A DNA stretch of 64,000 nt, from positions 1-64,000 of the forward strand of contig WEDG01001540.1 of NCBI GenBank assembly GCA_017591395.1, written 5' to 3'. A program made the translations under genes and the position numbers. This document shows, one piece after another, positions 50,331-62,345 of this stretch; within the stretch, counting starts at the first letter, position 1, and each line of letters begins with the position of its first letter. Below the pieces are notes generated by a model. The model was not told the DNA's origin. It did not search any database and worked only from the letters and a program-made list of their open reading frames with translations. The DNA is from Schistocephalus solidus (taxonomy: Eukaryota > Platyhelminthes > Cestoda > Diphyllobothriidea > Diphyllobothriidae).

Positions 50331-53223
50331 GACGGCAGGACATAAGTGCTCACGCAGGGAGAACAAGTTTTCTCTCAAAGGCAGGCGAATTGCCAAGGTC
50401 CAGAGTTTATCGCAGTGTTCGAATACTGTACTGCACATGGGATGCCTGTCGACCGCGCAAACCATAAGTGTCATAGCCTCTTTCTGACTTGCAAGGTGAA
50501 CCTCTTCTCTCCGTTTGACCTACCTTCCTGTAGGAGATGGTTTTTGGACCACGGAGGAGTTCAAGATGCTTGCGGTGAGGGGGCACATCTTTCAGGAAAG
50601 CCAGAGAATGCTTCACAGGCCCTGAGGTAGATTGCGGTGGCTGCGCTTACCTCCACTCAGCACTTATTTGACTTCATATATCTGTAATCAGGGGCCTCCT
50701 CCACGCCTCCAGACGCATCGACTGACGAGAAATATCGTTTCAGGAACTTGCGTTGCGCTACCTATAATCAATGCTTACACCGGTCTAGTCACTGCACACA
50801 ATCTCATTGTCAGTCATTTTGGCGCAGTCTTTCCAGTAGACTGCTACGAGACTGGGGAGAAAGGGGGTATATGATGCGTGACCTCCTACCTTCACGTTCG
50901 CACGCAACCCACCCTTTCCACGCAGGCACCGGCTTCTGTGGGGGTTACATGAAAATCAGGACGGTCAGGTTTGTTTTCTTACTAGACAATATCGTGGGCC
51001 TAGAGGATACCAGTAGCCGCCTGAGGTTTCAGCACTATGCTGTTTAGGGGTTCACTGCTTACTCTACCCTCTTCGATTTCGTTTTACGAAGTGCTGCTGG
51101 AAGTCCATTGTGAAGAGTGATTAGGGGATCAACAATCCCCATCGAACCTAGACTATACTTGACATCATCCGCCGTAACCATGCATTCACGAAGATCTCAA
51201 AGGCCGTGATAAACGATCACCTCTTCGCCGACGATCATTCATGGACCCTAGTAACTGGAACGCAGCTACAGAGAAAATTGGAGCTATCCTCCTCCTCTGG
51301 AGGTGTCATGTTCCGACTCCTAACACGGGAAATCGGTTTTCGTGCAATTACCGTGAAATATCAAGAACCTTACATCACAGCCGATGTCAAGTGTCTCAAA
51401 TTATGATAAATTTTCACATTTTGAAAGCACCAAGTGTGGCGAATTCACAGTCAGGATCCCTAAACTCGAACTAACCGACTAGTTTCGGTCTTCCGTATTT
51501 TATCGCCCGGCATCCTCTTCCACAAAAAAACGCTGGATACATAGAGTTACATTCTTGCAAATGACTCTCTGCAGCACGCAAACATTGGTGATCTACCAAA
51601 ACCAGACAAAGAAGTTAAAAAAATCGAACCGCCCCAATCTCTTGAGGGAGAGAATAGTAAGGGCTAGGTGCGAAAACGGATTCTGGGCCCTCAGATTCTA
51701 AAGTCAAGCTGTACGTCTAATGTTAGATAGAAGATTCCACTTTGGTTGGGTACATCGGGAACACGAATGTCGAGCGCTTACTATAGCTGATGTTATTACC
51801 GGTGCTCGTATGCAGGGCGGCTAAAACTGACGTTAGGCACGCATTACAGATTTCGTAGAAATGCCTCTGATTAAAACAAGATGACGAGGAAACGCCTGTG
51901 CAGGATCAGCAGGCAAAGCGATCGACTGCCAAATGATGAGAAGCATTCTTCGGATCCAATCGCGTACAAGAGTCAAAACGAGGTGGCAGGCGCGCACAAT
52001 TGAATGTGGGAGTCTACCATTGTCAATGCTCAGAGCGTACTATCCCACACGTAATGGTAACACATTTCTAAGGTCCCAGCCTGCCCTGTCGAACACCTGC
52101 ACCTTCATCACTGTGAAATCACTCCCCACGCACCAACCTCTTTTCGGACCCTCAGCATCACCAATAATGCCGCTCCCACGTGTCGTCAGTATGATCTCAC
52201 TGTCCAGTCACGCTTCGCCCTCTTCAAACACCGCAGTCATCGTCATTCCCACGCCGTCAAAGAGACAAAGGACAATATGCAACAGTGCTGATCTGTCCGC
52301 ACTTTGACCACGCTTTCCGGGCGCACGGTTACCTGGTGCAAACCTGCGCATCCACCGTGGGACGAATGGAAAATCGCTACAAGGATCTCGTCCAGTAGTT
52401 ATCAAGCTTTCTACACTGGTACGCCTGTCGTCAGACCCTAAGTCGCCACAATGGCCAATTAAAATAAATGGGTCGACATGAGAACTAAGGCATCACGCAC
52501 CATCCAAATTACAAGCTCTGCGGTGTGGTTGACCACCGTCGATAAGGACTAGTAAGCAATCTACCAGCTAAAATATTTTCGCTGCATTTAAGTATATGTC
52601 GATTGTGAAGATGTGGCGTGTTATCAAATGAATTTAAAATTCCCCTAGTCTGCCCAACAGCTGTCGGTCTGTGCGGATGCTTGTTGACCACGCTATACTA
52701 TAGGGCCCGGGTTAAGTAATCCTGATAAAAGTCGATCACTCTTTATCTACTACTACAGTCTGATTCCTACCCAAATAGAGACTGGTCGAAACTCAGAGTC
52801 AGATTAAAATATGTCGTCTATATTGTGAAAATTAGATCCAAATTAAATAATAACGATTAAGCAACAAATACTACTTTAATATGGCGTAGGATTGCTGTGA
52901 AGTGGTCTTCATCTCCTTTCAAAACACATCCGCCGTGTTCACCCCAGTGCCCCTGAAGTAAATGCTGTGGATCTCAGCGAGTTTTTCGCAACACCCAAAT
53001 CTTACTGTCTAACCGAGCCCTCTCAATTTGCTGGGTGTGCGCACCTGTATCCCGATCAACATAAGTTTCCTGGTGACTTACGGTTTTGTGATCGTACTAA
53101 CCTGATTGAGTTACCGATAAGCTAGCCATTCTTCAGAATCTATTTTTTGAACTCTCTTCTACTTCACGTTCAGTGGTAGGAAGCAACGTCGTTGCAGCTC
53201 GTTTGTGTATGTAGAAGTACTTA
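50331..53223. other. No gene or element recognised
   Basis: Many short frames occur but none shows a motif. Around 52,275-52,330 a frame reads CPHFDHAFRAHGYLV, faintly like an R zinc finger, but the second half of the finger is not convincing. Confidence 0.4.
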
Positions 53224-53890
53224 ACGGCGATGGCTCCTCCATATCCCCTGAGTAAGTAAATCCTGGTGTGTGCGTTATGGGGGCCAGGTCGTGCTGTGGC
53301 GCACGAAGACGGGTACGCCGATCCGTCAGCCAATGCGCCCACTCCCACATCAGGCAACTGACCGACTCGGACAGTGGTCTGATTGTGGGGGTGGCGGAGA
53401 GAGTGAGGTCGACAGCTCAGCACATTTTCCTCACTATAAACAATCTGACGCGCTTGAAACTATCACGGTGCGCTAAAAGCCGTGGCTTGGAAGGTTGCCA
53501 ACTGACGGGATAACTCGGACCGCCTGGTCAGCCCAATTGTGTGTTTTGTGTGTAGTGGATGACTGGCGGACTGAGAGTCAGGCTGCAATGGCCTCTTCTT
53601 AATGTGGCCTTTATGGCTCTCCCACTCTGTGGGATCCGAGCCAGGTGTGGTGGTACGCCCAGGGGTGGCTCCGGCCGCGCTAGCCACCTGCGCCCTCTCC
53701 CATCTCCGGTCTTCTTGACTCTGTCTTGACACCGGGCTCAGGTGGGGGAGGAGGAGAGAGTGCGGTAGCTGAAGCGCAAGGCTACTATCACTGAAAACTA
53801 ATTGACGCGCAAGTCACCGTCCCTGCACCACCTGATGGGGAGCATACGGTGGACCTCATCGAAATCTACGGTCAAACTGTCACTCAATCA
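53224..53890 (+). mobile_element. 5'-truncated R copy consisting of 3' UTR only
   Basis: From CGGCGATGGCTCCTCC to CGGTCAAACTGTCA it parallels R1 8,622-9,285 with high identity and in the same order. It thus contains no coding sequence, only the R 3' UTR and end. The open frames across it are chance products of GC-rich sequence. It shows that the R 3' UTR alone is dispersed, as expected for strong 5' truncation. Confidence 0.85.
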
Positions 53891-56800
53891 CCTAACGTCG
53901 CTACCCTAGCACAATCCAAAGATCCATGGGCCATCAATTTGTGAGTTGGGTTTCCGATAATTCTGTGCGAGATCGCAATCGTTTTCTCCGGTAGGCGCAT
54001 TTCTATCTAAAATACCGCTTTGGTTGAACTTACAGCACCCTGCAAATCTGGCCCCGTCGATTTGTATTTGGTTTTCGGATGTTCCATTCAAGTTTCCTCT
54101 CCTGGCGGCCGATATCATTCCAGAGCAGACTTCCAGGTAGTAATTGAGCCAGTCAACTAAAGTATTTTGGACTCTACGCGTAAGCTTTGGTCCGACTTCT
54201 GGCGACATTCTGTTGCTCCAGAGATAAAGAAGCTAGGAAATTTCACAGGGCTTCAAATCACAGTGGCGTTTTCTGTTCAAATCACAATAATGAAAGAATT
54301 CCTTCGCTTTCGTACCGGTCGAACAGACTGAAAACCCCTTCGTCTGCACTTCCATACCGGCGCATTCTAGCCACGAACGTTTTCGTTTGTGAACATCATC
54401 GGCCCATCGCACTTGCGGTGAGATGTTTCCTCTAGTGAGAGATCCTGTCAGAGGAGATACCGCGACGCACTTCAAATATAAAACTCGTAGCAATACTATG
54501 AAGGGTATGCTGGAGTAGAAACAAAAAAATAAGGGAGAAATCATGCTATATTAGCACAAAAGTATGTTTCCAATGTCAAAGCAAACACCTCAGGTTACCA
54601 GCTTAAACGATTGTTGGATGCGTTCACCATTGTGGCCGTTTCAAGCCCCAATTTTCCTTACGTTGTGAAAACCACGAATTAGCTTCTATTTAAATCTAAC
54701 AAGGTTTATAATAATACTACTAACAAAAAGTTAGCAAATCACCAAAGCCGGTCTCATGTCCCCTACAGGAAACAACTGCTCTGAACAGTCGGTAAAAATG
54801 TTTGTTTTTCTTTCGAAATGGAGGGCATCCACATGATACCGGTGGAATGGCATTGAGGTCGTCGCCGCTGCCAGTGCTACCGCGAAAGTACAACCGCCGA
54901 GGCACAGGAGGGACATGAGAGGAGAAACAGGTGACGGAAGCCCTCAATTCTCGGTCATGTGGAACCAATCACGTCGTGCGGTCATGCGTCAGATATGTGG
55001 GGCTGATGTTCAGATGACCTAGAAGGGTTGACATTTGATGACTCATGTGATGCACTGGAGCCTTGCCGAGGGAGGTTGGCAGCACGGAAAAAGGCGCATG
55101 AGCTCTCTCTCTCTCTCTTTCTCTGTCTCGAAATTTACAACGAACCACGCGTTCTCTTTATGCGCCGTTTCATACGCCCCCTAAAACTTATCATGCATGG
55201 TTGTTAGCTCCTGTCTACAGGTTATAGCTGTCATATTTTCGCTCACAGTTAGAGTTGTAGGATACAGTGAAGGGCTTAGGGCAGCCGTCTGAAGACCTAA
55301 AATGAGACATAAAGTGTTTATTGAAGGCATTTTCAAACATGGGGTAGATTGGCGAAGATACGAAATCTGTTCTCGTGAGGCAACCGATAGGCATAGTACC
55401 TGATAAGAAACTAATGAACCATCGCAAATCGGCAAAACTAATATTGACCAGAGGTTTTGGGACTAATTTTAAAATTCGATTGCCTTTGAGTTGCAATATC
55501 AGCAAGTCATAATTTGTGGATTAATGCTGCATAGGCATTTACACAAGTAGTTTCACCAGAGTAAAAAGAATCAGATATGCGTACCGCCATGGGTTCAGCT
55601 ATCCTTATCGATATTAACTATGTTTAGTTGTTTCGCTGATGATCGTCTCAACGGGGTCTCTAAATAAAAAACGTCTCATTTACACCGATAGATTAGTATC
55701 TGCACATTGCAATAAAAGTTGCCGACCCACGTGCAACACGCTGGGCCCCGGTACTGGAGATAAGCGACTTTACCGTGATATTGTTTCTGGCCTTACTTAG
55801 GCACCACAAGCGCCAGAAGAGCACTAAGTGCTTTTCATCCGAAGGGGACGAGGAGAGCTCCGAGTAAAGACGGGGGTGCACCAGTGTACTACAACGTTTA
55901 CCCTTATGGTAGCGAAATGCAGGATGCCAGGAAATAAAATTTGCCCTAGCGTACACAAGGGTAACAGGGTAAACGGACGATGCGGACCAATGGTATACCT
56001 CCGAAATTGAAGGTGGAAACTCGCTGATCAAGGGAAAATAAATGCTCTATGTTATTAACCGTGAAGTCCGTGAAGCATTTCTTTTTCAGTATACGTCCAT
56101 GTGGTCACATTTCTAAGCACATTTTAATAAAACGTTTGAGATTTTAACGCATCAAAATGCTAAAACCTGTATCTTGATCGGACGATATAAGACGAGATAG
56201 AAGAAAGGTTAGACATTTCCGAACGTTCATAGTTCGACTCTGAGCTGGAGGATGGTATGTGCTGACCACTTTGATATATCTTGGATTTCTATAAAAGTGT
56301 CTTATAGTTTTCACTTTTCTGGGCATTTTAAAACCCTGTGTTTATTCAAATTTTGTTTAAGACCAGGTTTATTAAACCTAACGGCACTTTCCGTTTTGAT
56401 TGTGCTGAGAAAACCAAAGGCAATCGTAAAGTTTTCCTGGCGTCTCACCTTTTCTGTCTGCTGGTGTGGGTGACATGAAGGACTATTTGTCCCCCAGAAA
56501 AACTTGGTTATTTAAACTGGCGTGGATGCATGGTTGTGTACATAATATGCAACTGCAGTGTCTGATTTCCAAAAAAACTGGTGCTATATTTTAAGAAGCC
56601 ATGAAAAGTTGCACAGTTTCTTGAACAGAGTACTACGCAACAAATGACGCAAACATAACAGATAACAGGCCCGTATTCAATGAGTAAACAAAACTACTAG
56701 TAGGTAGTCGCGAGATACCTATGACTGCAAAACAAAAAAGGCTGTAGAACGGTTTAAAATTGCAATGTCTCCAAAAGACGTAAGCGTTCCGTGATACGGT

Positions 56801-57695
56801 TAATACCCTAGTAAGCATTAAATGACAAAGGTGGCTGACTGGGAACGAACAGCAATCATGCAAAATTTCAAAGTCATGAGCACTTTCTCGTATATATAGC
56901 CACTTTCCTGTCTGTAAGTTTAGTCCTTCAGTGCTTCCGATCGGAGCAGCCGTGTGAAATCGAGTAATAATTTAGTTTTCATCCACTGGTACCGGTGAGC
57001 ATCGCTCTATCTTCGCTCAAGTTTCATTTTTTCACCCAAGGTAGCCCAGGACTTCATCTCATGTGGTTGTTTATTCTCTCAATAAAGAGTGCCGACTGCA
57101 TTCTGGCTGCCCGACTTGTGACTAGAATTCCCTAATATTGTCGTCCATCATGCCTGGGTTTTGAACTTAGAACCCACTGCAAAAAATGCCCAACAAAACC
57201 CCAGCGGTCGAGTGATCTAAATCGTTTGACTCTGGTCATTATGTCGACGGAGTGGGTTATAGAGCCCACGGACAGACCTAAAACGGGAAAAGGCTGCGTA
57301 GTCAACGGAGAAAGTACACGGGAAACCATTTTTACTAGCTTTGTATCGCAAAAAAACACAACATTACACTCTGGTCGTTTTCTAGGAAAACTGCAGTGCT
57401 TTCAAGGAATGGTCCTTTTACTTTATGGAAGTCCCTTCGCTACCTAGTGAACACACGTAATTTTACTATTTGGTGACCTGTATATGTAAAATATGAAAAG
57501 TAATATTACTTCAATCACACAATGCATAAGTTAGGTCATCTAGAAAAGAAAAGAAAGAAAAAGAAGATGCCAGACCAGTACTTTGAGTAACATTCTGTTT
57601 GCCTACCATTGAAGTTAGGGTGAGGCTGCTTGAGCCTACATATCTCGTGATACGATTTCGCGTGATACCCTCGAAAAACTACTCAGTTTTTTCTT
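53891..57695. other. No gene or element recognised, one CT microsatellite
   Basis: The CT-rich microsatellite is at 55,103-55,128. An A/G-rich run stands at 57,542-57,567. Otherwise I see neither coding motif nor match to other parts of the window. Confidence 0.4.
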
Positions 57696-58734
57696 CCTAC
57701 CTTCGGAGACACAAAGCCATAAATACGCTTCCTATGATCCGAGCGTATGAACATTTTTGCCTGTTAATTTTTGCGACTGATCACTGGTAAGAAATAAACG
57801 TCTGGTCGGAAAACCACTCACCACGATCCTGTTTCGTTCTGCCGCTTTTTTATAGCGGAAGATCCAATACAATCAACCACTAATTGCTATTCACGTGTTT
57901 TATCATGCATTTCAGAAGATCTGTTTTCCGAACTTTAGACTATGCTTATCGTGTTCTGTACTGGGCAGAGATTTAAACCTTCAAAGAAAATCACCTTGGC
58001 TCCATACGGTCCCTTCGGACGGATCACGTTAGAACGGTTTGCCATTGCAGTCCGGTGGAAATGAAACTACGAGCCTGCCTTATAACCAGCTTATAAACAA
58101 CGCCTTAAATGAAGCGTCCCGCAAAAAAAAACAGTGGATCTTGTGGCAGACAGTTAACGAGACTTCATCTTCGCCTAATTTTTTAACTGACATACGTAGA
58201 CTGTCTCGGAATTAAATGCCAAAGCCTGCTTTTAAGCTGGTATTAACACATTGTCCACACATCGGGCAGCGCTGGATCCAAGCCGTGATCGCAAGTGCAC
58301 TTACAAGTGCGTTTCGGGCAGTGCCGAGTCTATGCGCACCCTTAGCTGCTGTCGTAAATGCAAATGACTGAAGCATTCATGGCCCATGTTACACATTACG
58401 CCCAATCTCAAAAGCAGTTGGCTGACAGGCTCGAAAAGTCTAATGGTGTATGGAGAGGGAAGAGAGAGTGAGGTCGGCACAGGAGGATTGAACCCTAATG
58501 ACAAATCAGCGCACCCCCCAGCATACTAAATCTGACGCGCCTGAATCTATCACGCCCGGCTAAGACTTGTGACTGGGAAGATTGCCAACTGATCGAATAA
58601 CTTGATCCTTCTCGGGACTGAGAGGCGGAATGGAATGGCTCCTACTTAGTTTGGCTTCTGTGGCCCTCACACACAGGTGAATTTCGAACGGCTCTTACAG
58701 AAGCCTAGTAAATCCAGTCAGGACTGTGTCGAGT
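57696..58734 (+). repeat. Diverged tandem duplication, copy 1 (X block and R-like block)
   Basis: Copy 1 has an X block (57,696-about 58,240; CCTACCTTCGGAGACACAA, CAGAAGATCTGTTTTCCGAA, GGCTCCATACGGTC) and an R 3'-UTR-like block (about 58,250-58,734; GAAGAGAGAGTGAGGTCGGC, GATTGCCAACTGA). Both recur in the same order and strand from 58,735. No coding sequence is recognised in X. Confidence 0.75.
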
Positions 58735-60590
58735 CCTACCTTCGGAGACACAACGCCCTAAATACACTTCGTGTGATCTGAGCGTATCAAAACGTTTTGC
58801 GTCTGATCACTTGTAAAAAGCAAGTTGACTGTCGAAAAAGTCCTCACCACGTTACCTGTTTCTTTCTGCCGTTGTTTTTCTAGGGGGAGATCCAATACTA
58901 ACAACAATTAGTTGTTATTTTCGTGTTTTATCATGCAGGCCAGAAGATCTGTTTTCCGAAATTTATACAATATTTACCGTGTTCTATACTAGGCAGAGGT
59001 TCAAACCTTCGAAGAAAACCATCTTGGCTCCATACGGTCAGTTCGGACGGATCACGCTCGAACGGCTTTCGATTGTGGTTCGGTGGAAATGACACTAGGG
59101 ACCTGCCTTGTAACCGGCTTATAAACCACGCTTTAAATGAAGTCTGAAAAAAAACGGCGGAATTCATGTGCGGACAGTAGCGAGACGGCATATCCGCTTT
59201 CTTTTAACCAGACTAATCAAGCCAGTCTCGAGGTTAAATACTATAGCCTGTGATGAAGTGGCACTCACCAATCAAGCTACGAAATATGCTTGCCCCGTTG
59301 CGCCTTGGGGATCAATCTACAGCCCTTGCAGGCGGACACATATCGACTAGTAACATATACATATACTGGAGTACTGAAAATGACAAGGGAGACCGGAATG
59401 GCCATTTCTGGCTAATTAGCGGACATCAGCCAGTCTTACCCAATCCCAAGTGTGGACCACCCGGTATTCGAATCCCAGTTTATAAGCCAAAAAGGGTAAT
59501 TCCGGTCTAGTTTGTCTTTGTCGGTTCTCCATCATATGTATATGTTACTAGTCACTATGTGACCGACTGCGAAGGCTCTAGATTGAGCCCCAAGGCACAA
59601 TGGGACAAAAATCTCCAGTGACTTGATCAGTGAGTGTTACTTCATCATTGAGATTCCCGAGCAAAACCGACAGGACAGCGAGCCCATGTCTCATTGGCAG
59701 AACGTTTGACTCAGTGACTAAAGGTCGCCGGTCCTAATACCAGCTGGTCCAAACTTAGGATTGGGTATGACTGGCTGATTAGGGCTGATAAGCCAGAAAT
59801 GGTCATTCCAGTCTCTCTTGAGTTTGTCAGTACTCCAAATGGCTCTCGAAAATGGCGGCGTTTAAGATGCACTTGACAAAAGCCGTGATTGCACTAGCTC
59901 TCGGCAAGTGCCTGTCGGGCAGTGCTGCGTCTGTGCACATCCTTAGCCACTGACGCACATGCAAATGATGGAATCATTCATGGCCCATGTTACACAGTGC
60001 GCCCAATCTCAAAATCAGTTGGCTGACAAGCTCGAAAAGTCTAATGGTGTATGGGAAAGGGAAGAGAGAGTGAGGTCGGCACTGGGGGATTTAACCCTCA
60101 TGATAAATCAGCGCATCCTTCAGCATAAAAAAGTCTGACATGCTTGAATCCATCACGGCGAGCTAAGATTCTTGACTGGGAAGGTTGCCGACTGAGGAGG
60201 TAACTTGATCCTCCTCAGGGCTGAGAGTCAGGCTGGAATGGCTCCTACTTAACTTGGCTTCTGTGGCCCTCATACACAGGTGAATTTTTAACGGCTCTTA
60301 CAGAAGCCTAGTAACTTTACTCAGAACTAAGTCGAGTTTGGCCCAAACAAACCACCTGTTTACTATTGTGAACCTTTGTACCCCCGATCGCAACCTCAAG
60401 TAGACTTCGCGTTATCTTCCATCGGAACAAGGGAGTGAGGGGAGAGAGTGCGGTAGATGCCACGCAAGTCAGTCTCACCAAAAATTAATCCAAACGCGAG
60501 TCACAAGCACGTGAAGCACGCGGTGGACTTAGTTATCTGAAACAGTCAAACTACCTTGCACCACTGGTCACCCACCGACTATTGCAACAG
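58735..60590 (+). repeat. Diverged tandem duplication, copy 2, enlarged by a SINE cluster
   Basis: Copy 2 starts with the X block at 58,735 (period 1,039 bp). It is interrupted at about 59,252-59,866 by a cluster of SINE-like units and continues with the R-like block (59,867-60,330). The latter goes on into the true R 3' end (GGGAGAGAGTGCGGTAGATG, GCACGCGGTGGACTTAG) to about 60,590. Subtracting the cluster gives collinear copies. Confidence 0.72.
59252..59866. mobile_element. Cluster of three SINE-like units, two forming an inverted repeat
   Basis: Unit 1 (about 59,252-59,474, minus) and unit 2 (about 59,460-59,690, plus) are inverted copies and share AGTAACATATACATAT, GTGCCTTGGGG-type and ATGATGAAGT blocks. 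Unit 3 (about 59,690-59,860, plus) repeats the middle block (TTAGGATTGGGTATGACTGG; GCCAGAAATGGTCATTCCAG; GTCAGTACTCCA). Unit 3 opens with a tRNA-like head: CATTGGCAGAACG is like an A box and GGTCCTAATACC like a B box; unit 2 has GGTATTCGAATCCC. These suggest a tRNA-derived SINE family. Confidence 0.55.
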
Positions 60591-61074
60591 GCTTCCTGGG
60601 AGTACATGATAACGGGCTGCTCTAACAGAAAAATGAAGACACGCTCGCCAAGAGATTGGTTTGTATCTCCTTCACTAATCAGTGCTTACTTCAAATTACT
60701 CCAATTTAGTTCTGGCACAGCTGTTACGCGTAATCCGGGCCTTTCCGTCTGAGTGGCAGGTCCCCCCACCTTTCTCCAAACAACTTTTCCGAGGCTTTCT
60801 GGAAATGTCTGTCAGGCTACTGCGCCCAACAGCATCGCCAGTTCGCTGACAAGCCAAGACAGCGAACTGGCCTCTGAGAGAAGCTGATACTGAATAAATC
60901 ATTCTTATGTGAAATCAGTGCCCTCCTTAGTATAAAACATCTGACACGTGTAGAGCAATCACGACGAGGTACCACTGGAGGCTTGCAAAAGTTCCGATCG
61001 ACGAGGTGCCTCGACCCTATTCAGAACAGAAGGTCAGGCTGCAATAGATTATTCAAAGTAAAGAAGAAGGTTGT
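60591..61074. other. No feature seen
   Basis: No frame or repeat was recognised between the end of the R-like block and the Penelope 3' end. Confidence 0.4.
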
Positions 61075-61179
61075 TCGCTCGCCGGATTTCCTGACTTTAT
61101 TCGTGGGAGCGTTCGAACCCTTACTGGAGTCCATCATCAGAGATAAAAGCGGCAACAAAACCCAGTAACAGCTATACGG

Positions 61180-62015
61180 GGCAGGGGCCAATCAAACAAC
61201 AGTGACTCCAGTCCGGAAGTGACTGCGCAGGGCTCGGTTTGCCGACGCCAGATCGATAAATCGATTGACCGAGTTCTCATCGGAGGCCCAGGCTTCAATC
61301 AATTTGCGGTCTGTCTTGCTTATGGCGTGGGTGATTGTTTTCCTAGCTGCGAAGTTAAACTCGTGACCCTTTTCGTAGGTGTGGGCATCCACTTGTGAAA
61401 AGCCATGACCCGTCTCTCATCCAGCCTATGCTCGTGTATGCACAATCCAAGCAGACGTCCCGTCTTTGATAAGGGATCCGATAGACTTCGCCCGACTGCT
61501 AATTCAGATATAATCTCTCTTTCATTTTATGACCCTGCTGCGCACGGTGGCTTTGGGTCGGTGTGCGATTCCGCAGCAACGCGCTCGGTCGCTTCTGACA
61601 CGTCCTTTATGTATGGCAGCGCATGCTTGTTTTGGCTTGATCCTCCGGGAGCGAACACGTAGGCATCGCCTTCGGATAGCCGTTCCGCATAAACTGGTCG
61701 CAGAGGTAACGGGACACACGTGATATTTCTGCCAGTTTACTGCAATGAGTCTGAATGCGTTTAAACAGTGTTTCTCACACAGTTTCGTTTGTGAGCCACC
61801 GGAGGGTGGCTGTGAAAATTGAGAAGCTGCGTGGTTTTCATCGCCTTCCTGTAGTTAAATGTTTCTACTTCGCCGTTGGGAGTTCTCCTGACGAGCATAG
61901 CAAGGAAGGGGAGCTGCTGTTCTTTTTCTTCTTCCCTCGTGAATAGTTTATCTGGGAAGATCGAGCTAAGGTGATCATGGGAATGTTGCAGCATTTTCCT
62001 CTTGACGATAACCAA
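61180..62015 (-). pseudogene. Penelope-2 RT C-terminal part and GIY-YIG endonuclease remains
   Basis: The frame 62,015-61,761 continues after YVDD with FTREEEKEQQLPFLAMLVRR and HSHPPVAHKRNCVRNTV. Downstream, VYRIPYQRRDVCLDC, then, in another frame, AHTYEKGHEFNFAARKTITH and ASDENSVNRFIDLASANRAL represent the two halves of the endonuclease. The central YIGxTGR part is not recognisable. The terminal half is open in 61,392-61,192. Confidence 0.82.
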
Positions 62016-62340
62016 CGTGTCGTCTACGTAACGGCGCCATAAGATAGGCTGCTGTTTGGGTGAAAGCCATCTTTTCTAGTTCTTGTAGGACCGATTCTGC
62101 CTCTAAACCGGAGATCGGGGAGCCCATTGGAGTTCTCTTTATCTGTTCATAGGTTTCTCCGGCAAAGGTGAAGAAGGTCTTTTTAAAAATTCAAATAGCC
62201 TCATAAGGTGTTCAATTTTGAGCGAAGTTTGGGTTTCTTCGTATAACTCCTTAAGTTTCCTGCGCAAGATTTCCTGTGCTAAAATCGGCGGAATGGATGT
62301 GAATAATAAGTTGACGTCAAAAGAGACCATCATTTCGTGT
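61995..62340 (-). pseudogene. Penelope-2 reverse transcriptase
   Basis: MVSFDVNLLFTSIPP (motif A, Asp of SFDV) is followed by LAQEILRRKLKELYEETQTS. Then, in another frame, YEQIKRTPMGSPISGLEAES (motif B) and LQELEKMAFTQ appear. RRYVDDTLVIVKRKML (motif C; YVDD at 62,030-62,019) is in a third frame. The entire catalytic set of motifs survives, but in three frames. Confidence 0.87.
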
Positions 62341-62345
62341 GATTG

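Larger units (their letters stand above)
61075..62345 (-). mobile_element. Penelope-like element 2, 5'-truncated, RT and GIY-YIG parts
   Basis: On the minus strand it starts within RT, runs through motifs A, B and C and the linker to the remains of the GIY-YIG endonuclease, and ends in a non-coding block CTCTGATGATGGACTCCAGT and a polyadenylation-like AATAAAG (about 61,105). Penelope-like elements use an RT related to telomerase and generally lack the apurinic endonuclease. At least four frame changes are present. Together with Penelope-1 it shows that the family was active in this genome. Confidence 0.85.

Noticed and set aside
52200..52420. Zinc-finger fragment of an R-like element
   Set aside because: CPHFDHAFRAHGYLV resembles half a finger, but the His pair and the linker are missing, and surrounding sequence does not match R1.
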